Assembly (NCBI GenBank): GCA_017616895.1
Contig: JAFZXE010000024.1
Location: 62,001 to 126,000 of the forward strand
DNA: 64,000 nucleotides
Reading direction: 5' to 3'
Source of the DNA: Bacteroidales bacterium
GTDB taxonomy: Bacteria; Bacteroidota; Bacteroidia; Bacteroidales; P3
The notes under the pieces were generated by a model. That model made no database searches. It was given only the letters and a program-made list of their open reading frames with translations, and was not told where the DNA came from. The position numbers were made by a program, and so were the translations under genes. This document shows, piece after piece, positions 58,366 to 64,000 of this stretch. Within the stretch, counting starts at the first letter, position 1, and the number at the start of each line of letters is the position of its first letter.

Positions 58366-59739
58366 ATGGAATCTCAAAACGTTGAATATAAACAGTCGTG
58401 GAAAGACGACTATCTCAAATGGATATGTGGCTTCGCCAATGCCCAAGGTGGCACCATCTATATTGGTATTGACGATGACGGAAACGTCTGTGGGGTGAAG
58501 GGAGCTAAGAAACTCCTCGAAGACATACCGAACAAGGTAGTCAACTCTATGGGCATCGTGGTTGATGTAAACCTCCATCGTCAAGATAAATTGGAGTATA
58601 TCGCTATATCTGTAGATGCTAGCAACGTACCTGTCAGCTATCGCGGCAAATACTACTATCGTTCTGGCAGTACTATGCAAGAGTTGAATGGCATGGCCTT
58701 GCAGCAGTTCATCATCAAAAAGATGGGGCATACATGGGATGACATCACTAACGAGAATGCCACCATGGACGCAATCGATCGGGATGCTATAGATTATTTC
58801 TTGAAAAATGGTTATGAGAACGGGCGTGTCAAAAAGGACGAATTGGATGCTCCCACGGAAGTAGTATTACAGAATCTTCACCTTTTAAGTGATACAGGCA
58901 AGTTGAAAAATGCTGCACTGCTTTTGTTCGCCAAAGTGCCTCAAAGATATTTTACCTGTGTACAATTCAAGATAGGCCGCTTCGGACATAGTGAGGCAGA
59001 CCTGATAATCCAAGATGTGATTGAAGGTAACATTATCCAAATGGCTGACAGGGTTGTTGATGTGTTGAAATCCAAATACCTCACTTCTCCTATACGATTT
59101 GAAGGAATGCGTAGGATTGAGAAGCTTGAGGTGCCTGAAGAGGCTTTACGTGAAATACTATACAATGCTATCGCTCATAAGGATTACATGGGTGCACCCA
59201 TTCAAATGCGTGTGTGGGACGACCGTGTGGAAATATGGAACGAAGGTGGTTTGCCTGAAGGATATACTCCTGCCACCTTGTTAGCACAGCATTCTTCTCG
59301 TCCGAGGAACAAGAATATTGCAAATGCCTTTTTCAAAGCAGGTTTCATTGATGCATGGGGACGAGGTTATAAGAAAATCCTTGAAGGATTTGAGACGGTA
59401 GGTCTTCCTGTCCCAACAATTGAAGAGGTTGACGGGGGTGTTCGTGTCATTTTCAAAAGGAACAACCAAAGCAACCCACAAGTGACGCAACAGAAAACTA
59501 CACAGAAAACTACACAGAAAACTACACAGAAAACTACACAGAAAACTACACAGAAAATAATCGAAGCTATAATGGATAATTCTAATATTTCTATAGAAGA
59601 ATTAGCGGATATTTGTGGCCTTAGTCGTGATGGTATAAACTATAATATCAGAAACCTAAAGAAACAAGGTATTATTCGTCGAGTTGGTCCAGATAAAGGT
59701 GGCCACTGGGAAGTGATTACCTCCCCCAATAAAGACTAA
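58366..59739 (+). CDS. AlbA_2/Schlafen-like protein with C-terminal HATPase-like and winged-helix parts
   Basis: 457 residues from ATG 58366 (MESQNVEYKQSWKDDYLKWI), 25 nt after the previous stop; the overlapping ATG at 58303 is rejected because the AlbA domain starts right at MESQ. AlbA_2 domain ~1-130 (FANAQGGTIYIGIDDDGN), then a COG2865-type domain with EEALREILYNAIAHKDYMG and RVEIWNEGGLPEG, a TTQK tandem repeat, and a winged helix (SIEELADICGLSRDGINYNI). Members are called RecG-like transcriptional regulators; some act in defence. As the last gene of the cassette it may regulate it or serve as effector. Confidence 0.88.
   Translation: MESQNVEYKQSWKDDYLKWICGFANAQGGTIYIGIDDDGNVCGVKGAKKLLEDIPNKVVNSMGIVVDVNLHRQDKLEYIAISVDASNVPVSYRGKYYYRSGSTMQELNGMALQQFIIKKMGHTWDDITNENATMDAIDRDAIDYFLKNGYENGRVKKDELDAPTEVVLQNLHLLSDTGKLKNAALLLFAKVPQRYFTCVQFKIGRFGHSEADLIIQDVIEGNIIQMADRVVDVLKSKYLTSPIRFEGMRRIEKLEVPEEALREILYNAIAHKDYMGAPIQMRVWDDRVEIWNEGGLPEGYTPATLLAQHSSRPRNKNIANAFFKAGFIDAWGRGYKKILEGFETVGLPVPTIEEVDGGVRVIFKRNNQSNPQVTQQKTTQKTTQKTTQKTTQKTTQKIIEAIMDNSNISIEELADICGLSRDGINYNIRNLKKQGIIRRVGPDKGGHWEVITSPNKD
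59497..59556 (+). repeat. In-frame 12-bp minisatellite in the AlbA_2 gene
   Basis: Five exact copies of ACTACACAGAAA encode (TTQK)5 in the linker before the winged-helix domain. Unit length is a multiple of three, so copy change alters linker length without frameshift. Confidence 0.95.
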
Positions 59740-59757
59740 ACACTAATCAAAATATCC

Positions 59758-59793
59758 CCACGGCAAGCACCTCCATGCTTGCCGTGGTTTTTT
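59758..59793 (+). terminator. Terminator of the putative defence cassette
   Basis: CCACGGCAAGCA (59758-59769), loop CCTCCA, TGCTTGCCGTGG (59776-59787), then TTTTTT. Confidence 0.93.
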
Positions 59794-60067
59794 TATTGCC
59801 CCATCCACCCTGAATTCCCCCAAAATCAGGGTGTCATTCCTCTTTTTTCCCATTCCCGCCCATCTCCGAATCGCGACAATCCCACCCCAAATCCACCCTT
59901 AACGCACCTCCAACACTCATCATAAACTGACAATCCCCGATTCCGTTTTTTGCCATCCTCGCACTTTTGCATCGTCTTTCGAAGCCACGCCGGCAGGTGC
60001 ACATGCCGAGCCACGCCAAGAAGACGGTAAACAAAATGTCTAACAAAAAAAAGAAAGGAAAAACACA
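59794..60067. other. Gap between the cassette and DUF6266 copy 2
   Basis: A second hairpin CACCCTGA (59806-59813) / TCAGGGTG (59826-59833) followed by CTTTTTT-like sequence could also terminate. The rest is C- and A-rich with no gene I can support; a 28-codon basic frame at 60003-60089 overlaps the next start and is not convincing. Confidence 0.5.
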
Positions 60068-60943
60068 ATGGCAAAACTCTTTGGAATAAACACAAAAATC
60101 AGCGGCAAGGTCGGACAATATCTCTACCGCCAGACTCGCCGGGGCACCATCGTCAGCGAACTGCCTGTCAAACCGAACATCCCTCGTCGTTCGTCTAAAC
60201 AGATGAACCGCCGTACTCAGTGGGCCAACCTAGCCGCCATCTACAAACAATTCGACGCGATGCTTCGCAAGGGCTATGAGAACCTGCCTCCGCAGATGTC
60301 CGTCTTCAACGCCTTCATTCAGGCTAACATCGACGTGGTCAAGGTTTATATCACCAAGTCCATCCGTCTCAATGGCGGAGCCATCCTCGCACCCTATCAG
60401 ATCACTCGCGGCAGCCTTCCCAGCATCGAGATGGCGAAGAACTCCTCCAATATCCTCGTTAGCAGCGTCGCACTCGGGGATCTTTCGATCGATGCCAATA
60501 CTACCGTGGCGCAGTTCTCTCAAGCCGTCATCGAAAACAACGACTCTTTCGAGGAGGGCGACCAGCTCACTTTCTTCCACGGTAAACAGTCTGTTGACAC
60601 GGTGACTCGGACACCTCGTGCCAGAATCAAGGGCTTTAAGGTGGTTCTCTCCACCGCCGATGACTCCAAACTGTGGGATGTCGTGGACATGATTGGATTC
60701 TCCGTGGCCGACAACCATCTTGCCACCTCGCTCGAAATCACCAACGGTGCTGCCGCATGGGTTCACAGTCGCGAAACTGCCGAAGGCTCTCTGAAGGTCA
60801 GCACGCAGCTCTTTTATGTCGAGAACTCCGCTCTCGCCACCTATCAGGGTCGCAACGCTTTCAACATCGCGGTAAAGAGCTACGGTGGCATCAACGCTGC
60901 AGCCGTCTATCTCAAACCCGAAGTACCCTTGGCTACTGATTGA
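60068..60943 (+). CDS. DUF6266-family protein, copy 2
   Basis: 291 residues. N-terminus MAKLFGINTKISGKVGQYLY with a basic stretch (RQTRRGTIVSELPVKPNIPR) and a helical segment (NRRTQWANLAAIYKQFDAM), then two beta-rich halves. The arrangement is that of DUF6266 and parallels copy 1 (GKxx...GGVVGY), although direct identity is low. It lies upstream of an amidase, the usual neighbourhood of this family in Bacteroidales, consistent with a phage-derived module. Function unknown; a structural or tail-like role has been neither shown nor excluded. Confidence 0.68.
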   Translation: MAKLFGINTKISGKVGQYLYRQTRRGTIVSELPVKPNIPRRSSKQMNRRTQWANLAAIYKQFDAMLRKGYENLPPQMSVFNAFIQANIDVVKVYITKSIRLNGGAILAPYQITRGSLPSIEMAKNSSNILVSSVALGDLSIDANTTVAQFSQAVIENNDSFEEGDQLTFFHGKQSVDTVTRTPRARIKGFKVVLSTADDSKLWDVVDMIGFSVADNHLATSLEITNGAAAWVHSRETAEGSLKVSTQLFYVENSALATYQGRNAFNIAVKSYGGINAAAVYLKPEVPLATD

Positions 60944-60970
60944 TGTATTTTCATCATCTGCCGACAACCA

Positions 60971-60998
60971 CACGGAGGGCGTTCCATCGCCCTCCGTG
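60971..60998 (+). terminator. Hairpin after DUF6266 copy 2
   Basis: CACGGAGGGCG (60971-60981), loop TTCCAT, CGCCCTCCGTG (60988-60998). No T-run follows, so it may only slow or process transcripts. A GACCTATTAG simple repeat and a TATCAACATAAA run fill the space to the amidase. Confidence 0.6.
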
Positions 60999-61120
60999 CC
61001 CACCGGCAGCCAGTAATCCCCATCGGTCCCATTAGCCTAGCCTTATTATCCTTATCAGACCTATCTGACCTATTAGACCCACAAACCCCTATCAACATAA
61101 AACATATCCACAACATAAAA

Positions 61121-61534
61121 ATGCGTAAAATCACTGAAATCATCCTCCACTGCACCGCCACCCGTCCTAACGACCATTGTACTGTTGAGAGCATAAGAAG
61201 ATACCACCGTTCCCTAGGCTGGCGCGATATAGGCTACCACTACGTAATCTATCAAGACGGCGGCGTTCTCCCTGGCCGGCCATTGGAAGAGGTCGGTGCT
61301 CATTGTCCAGGACACAACGCCAACTCCATCGGCATCGCCTATGTCGGCGGCATTGATGCCGACGGCCACCCATCCGACACCCGCACAGAAGCCCAGCGCC
61401 TCGTCCTCCTCCAACTCGTCAAAGACCTGATGGAAGAACACCCAATCATCTCAATCCACGGACACAACGAGTACGCCAACCGCGCCTGCCCCTGTTTCGA
61501 TGTCCGTCAGTGGCTCTCCGAAAACAACTTATAA
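61121..61534 (+). CDS. N-acetylmuramoyl-L-alanine amidase (Amidase_2, T7-lysozyme-like)
   Basis: 137 residues, no signal peptide. Zn ligands by pattern: His in IILHCTATRP, and His and Cys in SIHGHNEYANRACPCFD. The size matches phage-type single-domain endolysins. It cleaves the bond between MurNAc and L-Ala. Lacking a signal, it would need a holin or lysis to reach the wall. Followed by two small membrane proteins that fit a lysis cassette. Confidence 0.92.
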   Translation: MRKITEIILHCTATRPNDHCTVESIRRYHRSLGWRDIGYHYVIYQDGGVLPGRPLEEVGAHCPGHNANSIGIAYVGGIDADGHPSDTRTEAQRLVLLQLVKDLMEEHPIISIHGHNEYANRACPCFDVRQWLSENNL

Positions 61535-61596
61535 CCTCATTCCCAGTCACCAACCACCGATCACTGATCACTAATCACTAACCACTAATCACCTCT

Positions 61597-61926
61597 ATGA
61601 CCAACATCCTTAACATCCTACTCTCCGTCCTAACCCTCGTCGCCGGCGGTGGATGGCTTTTCGACCGCCATCGTCATAAACAGGAAATAGAGAGCCTGAA
61701 AGCCGACAACCGCCAGAAAGACATGAATCTCTCCAAGATGTATGTTGAAGAGTTCAAGGAGAATATCGCCGAACCCCTGCGGCACGAAGTCAGGGAATTA
61801 CGAACCGAAATAACCCATTTACGCAATGCGATACAGAAAATTAACGACTGTCCTCATAGTGATACTTGCCCTGTTTACGACGAGTTGCAGAAGCAGCAAG
61901 ACCGTGACGCAGCAGACTCACAATGA
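61597..61926 (+). CDS. Small membrane protein with coiled coil (holin- or spanin-like position)
   Basis: 109 residues: one N-terminal transmembrane helix (ILNILLSVLTLVAGGGWLF), then a charged coiled coil (VRELRTEITHLRNAIQKI) and a short Cys pair (DCPHSDTC). Position after the amidase and topology resemble phage lysis accessory proteins (i-spanin- or Rz-like), but no homology can be claimed. Its 3' end overlaps the next gene by 101 bases in a different frame. Confidence 0.6.
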   Translation: MTNILNILLSVLTLVAGGGWLFDRHRHKQEIESLKADNRQKDMNLSKMYVEEFKENIAEPLRHEVRELRTEITHLRNAIQKINDCPHSDTCPVYDELQKQQDRDAADSQ

Positions 61927-62287
61927 AGTCATCCACGACACCGTGAAAAACGCTGTCATACTGACCATCCACGACACCATCCGAGAAACAACAACTATCA
62001 CCATCCAAACCAACTCCAATGGCGATACTACCAAGGTGACGACTAACCGCGACTGCGAGAAGATAACCGACCGTGACCGAACCGCCATACAGGACCGTCG
62101 CTCAACCGCCACTCTGACCTCATCTAAAGAGTCCTCAACAACCAAGACTGAAGCTCCAATTAAACGTCTCAACCCCAGAGAACACAAACCGGCCATCAAA
62201 CTCTTTCTAATAGTATCTCTCGCCTCTTTTCTATTCGGACTCATCCTTCTACCTCTGGTAAAACTCCTCTTTCGAGCACGTATATAG
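61826..62287 (+). CDS. Lipoprotein with C-terminal transmembrane helix (unimolecular-spanin-like topology)
   Basis: 153 residues. Signal peptide with lipobox FTTSC (MRYRKLTTVLIVILALFTTS), a Thr/Ser-rich periplasmic stretch with NGDTTKVTTNRD, and a C-terminal transmembrane helix (LFLIVSLASFLFGLILLPLV) plus a basic end. A lipid anchor at one end and an inner-membrane helix at the other is the u-spanin topology known from phage T1 gp11. The start codon lies inside the upstream gene, an arrangement also seen in Rz/Rz1 pairs. Role in lysis is inference. Confidence 0.6.
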   Translation: MRYRKLTTVLIVILALFTTSCRSSKTVTQQTHNEVIHDTVKNAVILTIHDTIRETTTITIQTNSNGDTTKVTTNRDCEKITDRDRTAIQDRRSTATLTSSKESSTTKTEAPIKRLNPREHKPAIKLFLIVSLASFLFGLILLPLVKLLFRARI

Positions 62288-62511
62288 ATACTGCCCACCG
62301 CCCACTGCTCAGCGCTCACTAACCACCGACTACCGACCTCTGACCACTTAAAACTTACAGCTTAAAACTTACATCTTTATTGTATTATTCGTGCAATAAT
62401 TCTACGTCTGCGGGCGTTTTTTTCTAAAACGATATCAACACTTACAGCTTAAAGCTCACCGCTTAAAACTAATATTCAATATTCAAAATTCAACTTTCAA
62501 AATTACTTTTG
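62288..62511. repeat. Simple-repeat leader before ispG
   Basis: CCACCGC/CCACTGC/CCACCGA heptamers (62292-62346), TTAAAACTTACAGC runs (62346-62378 and ~62440-62470), and ATTCAATATTCAAAATTCAA (62472-62500). No gene. A T-rich hairpin is not evident. Confidence 0.6.
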
Positions 62512-63654
62512 ATGAGCAGACAAATCAATATAGGCAAGTTGACCCTTGGCGGCGGCGCCCCGGTAAGGGTGCAGTCGATGACCAACACCGACACGATGGA
62601 CACCGTCGCTACCGTTGAACAGACGCTCCGCATGGTGGAGCGCGGATGCGAGCTGGTGCGCATCACTGCGCCCGATGTGAAGGCGGCGGAAAACCTTGGG
62701 CGGATAAAAGAGGAACTGTTGAAGCGCGGATGCGACGTACCGTTGGTCGCCGACATCCACTTCAACCCCAAAGCCGCCGAAGTGGCGGCCACGCTGGTCG
62801 AGAAGGTTCGTGTGAACCCAGGCAACTACACCGACAGGAATACTGGAAAGCTGAACTTTACCGACCAAGAGTATCGAGACGAGCTGGACAGGATTGGGGA
62901 AAGGATGAGTTCGCTTATCGAGATATGCAAACGCCACCATACCGCTATGCGTATCGGCACCAACCACGGGTCGCTTAGTGAAAGAATAATGAGCCGCTAC
63001 GGAAACACCGCCGAAGGCATGGCCCAGAGCGCCATTGAGTTTGCGGAAGTCTGCCGCCGACAGGACTATCACGACCTCGTCTTTTCGATGAAAGCATCTA
63101 ACGTGAAGGTGATGGTTGAGAGCACGAGGCTATTCGTTGAGAAGATGCACTCAATGGGAATGGATTATCCAATACACTTGGGAGTCACCGAAGCGGGCGA
63201 CGCTCTGCAAGGTCGTTTGAAGTCGGCAGCCGGCATAGGCGCGTTGCTACTCGACGGCATAGGCGACACCATAAGGGTTTCGCTCACCGAACCTCCAGAG
63301 GAAGAGATTCCTGTGGCATACGCCATATTGCAAGCTGTAGGAGTGCGCATAAGTGAGGCCGAATATATCGCCTGCCCTTCGTGTGGAAGGACTCAGTACG
63401 ACATACAGGAGGCGTTGCAGCGCATCAAAGCCGCCACCTCGCATCTGAAAGGAGTGAAGATTGGCGTTATGGGGTGTATCGTGAACGGACCTGGCGAGAT
63501 GGCCGACGCCGACTATGGCTATGTGGGCAGCGGCGCAGGAAAGATAACTCTCTACAAAGGCAAGGAACCGGTGCTGAAGAACATCGACCAAAGCGAGGCG
63601 GTAGAGCGGTTGATAGAACTGATAAAACAGTCGGGCGACTGGATGGACGCCTGA
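62512..63654 (+). CDS. ispG: 4-hydroxy-3-methylbut-2-enyl diphosphate synthase (IspG/GcpE), short form
   Basis: 380 residues from ATG 62512 (MSRQINIGKLTLGGGAPVRV). TIM-barrel part (VQSMTNTDTMDTVATVEQTL, GTNHGSLSERIM) and a C-terminal 4Fe-4S part with CPSCGRTQYD and GCIVNGPGEM, the latter with the conserved Glu. It catalyses the penultimate MEP-pathway step. Most Bacteroidota IspG proteins are ~600 residues with an inserted middle domain; here RVSLTEPPEEEIPVAY runs almost directly into the Fe-S domain, so the insert is absent. Single gene, no clear promoter box seen in the repeat leader. Confidence 0.95.
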   Translation: MSRQINIGKLTLGGGAPVRVQSMTNTDTMDTVATVEQTLRMVERGCELVRITAPDVKAAENLGRIKEELLKRGCDVPLVADIHFNPKAAEVAATLVEKVRVNPGNYTDRNTGKLNFTDQEYRDELDRIGERMSSLIEICKRHHTAMRIGTNHGSLSERIMSRYGNTAEGMAQSAIEFAEVCRRQDYHDLVFSMKASNVKVMVESTRLFVEKMHSMGMDYPIHLGVTEAGDALQGRLKSAAGIGALLLDGIGDTIRVSLTEPPEEEIPVAYAILQAVGVRISEAEYIACPSCGRTQYDIQEALQRIKAATSHLKGVKIGVMGCIVNGPGEMADADYGYVGSGAGKITLYKGKEPVLKNIDQSEAVERLIELIKQSGDWMDA

Positions 63655-63720
63655 TCGGTATATTGTGTTGCTTGAGTGGTTCGGTTTTGATGTGCCAAGT
63701 TGACCTTTTGACGCGAATTG

Positions 63721-63750
63721 TTGACATTTTAGAATAAAGTTGTACTTTTG
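63721..63750 (+). promoter_or_regulatory. Complete Bacteroidota promoter for the patatin gene
   Basis: TTG at 63721-63723 (preceded by TTG), 19-nt spacer, TACTTTTG at 63743-63750. It would start transcripts near 63757, 51 nt before the ATG. Confidence 0.75.
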
Positions 63751-63807
63751 CACATCGAGTCTATCAGTAGGAACCAAAGTATTCACGCTATCAGAGATAC
63801 ACTAAAT

Positions 63808-64000
63808 ATGCGGATTGTGCGACACTTGTGTTTAATGCAGGTGGCGTTTTGGTTTGTGCTGTTAGGTCCTGTAAACGGTGTGGCGCAGGAAGTTGAACAG
63901 GTGCAGAAGACTGGTGTGTCGCTCAGTGGGGGAGGGGCTTTGTCGCTGGCACATATCGGGGTATTGGAGGCGTTGGATTCGGCTGGTGTGAAGATTGACT
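63808..64000 (+). CDS. Patatin-like phospholipase, N-terminal part (runs off window)
   Basis: 64 codons are visible from ATG 63808. A signal peptide (MRIVRHLCLMQVAFWFVLLG) ends near VNGVAQ. Then GVSLSGGGALSLAHIGVLEA carries the oxyanion-hole glycines (GGGA) and the helix motif of patatin-like phospholipases. The usual GGGAxGLAHIG here reads GGGALSLAHIG. In Bacteroidota, secreted patatins are often fused to outer-membrane barrel domains (PlpD-type); the rest lies outside the window. Confidence 0.85.
   Translation, partial: MRIVRHLCLMQVAFWFVLLGPVNGVAQEVEQVQKTGVSLSGGGALSLAHIGVLEALDSAGVKID

Noticed and set aside
60003-60089. 28-codon basic open frame before DUF6266 copy 2
   Set aside because: It overlaps the DUF6266 start, consists mostly of Lys from an A-rich leader, and has no recognisable family; coding status cannot be supported.

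Overview
The window comes from a member of the Bacteroidales (phylum Bacteroidota), probably an uncultured gut- or rumen-type lineage. The signs are promoter boxes of the TAnnTTTG type with an upstream TTTG/TTG, few Shine-Dalgarno sequences, type IX secretion (T9SS) sorting domains on large secreted proteins (CHU_C type at 5.7-6.0 kb, type A at 17.0 kb and 51.6 kb), a GldB lipoprotein, a GH97 glycosidase, a BspA-like leucine-rich repeat protein, and the Bacteroidales-restricted families DUF4248 and DUF6266. Genus cannot be fixed from the sequence alone. No rRNA, tRNA, transposase or CRISPR array was recognised.

Layout. 1-6.0 kb: 3' part of a giant secreted SprB-like adhesin. 6.5-13.4 kb: leftward TetR / TolC / membrane fusion protein / RND pump / PII-like efflux operon. 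14-15.5 kb: stand-alone AAA ATPase. 16-21.5 kb: leftward group with a small membrane protein, a very large C10 (streptopain-like) protein whose catalytic Cys reads as Ser, and a lipoprotein. 22.4 kb: first DUF6266 protein. 23-27 kb: GH97, YajC, TerC. 27-28.3 kb: two-gene chromate transporter. 28.6-37 kb: rightward run of DUF349, GldB, LTA-synthase-like, lipid kinase, NlpC/P60, SUI1 and an orphan SufB. 37-39 kb: two hypotheticals. 39.2-44.1 kb: rightward run of tRNA/rRNA methyltransferase, C_GCAxxG_C_C, HD hydrolase, L,D-transpeptidase, Mpl and Smr. 44.2 kb: SDR oxidoreductase. 44.9-46.7 kb: 1.8 kb of non-coding, repeat-built DNA. 46.7-54.1 kb: accessory block with a sigma factor, two membrane proteins, several small lipoproteins, an LRR protein and a TlpA-like protein. 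54.5-62.3 kb: phage-derived or defence-type island (DUF4248; AT-rich cassette of DUF2971, PIN-like protein and AlbA/Schlafen-like protein; DUF6266; amidase; lysis-like membrane proteins). 62.5 kb to end: ispG and the start of a patatin-like phospholipase.

Most interesting items. (1) Two ~200-nt copies of the same three-hairpin element (49122-49316 and 51924-52132), each just upstream of a small lipoprotein gene, with compensatory base changes in one stem: a candidate undescribed structured RNA. (2) A compact AT-rich three-gene cassette (55014-59739) that looks like a defence system with an unrecognised PIN-like effector. (3) A composite of two distinct 41-bp repeats, present in two convergent intergenic regions with a conserved junction. 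(4) The Cys-to-Ser change in the C10 protease. (5) A lysis-like cassette whose last protein has unimolecular-spanin topology. The genome is also rich in short intergenic tandem repeats and dispersed palindromes, some of which run into coding sequences.
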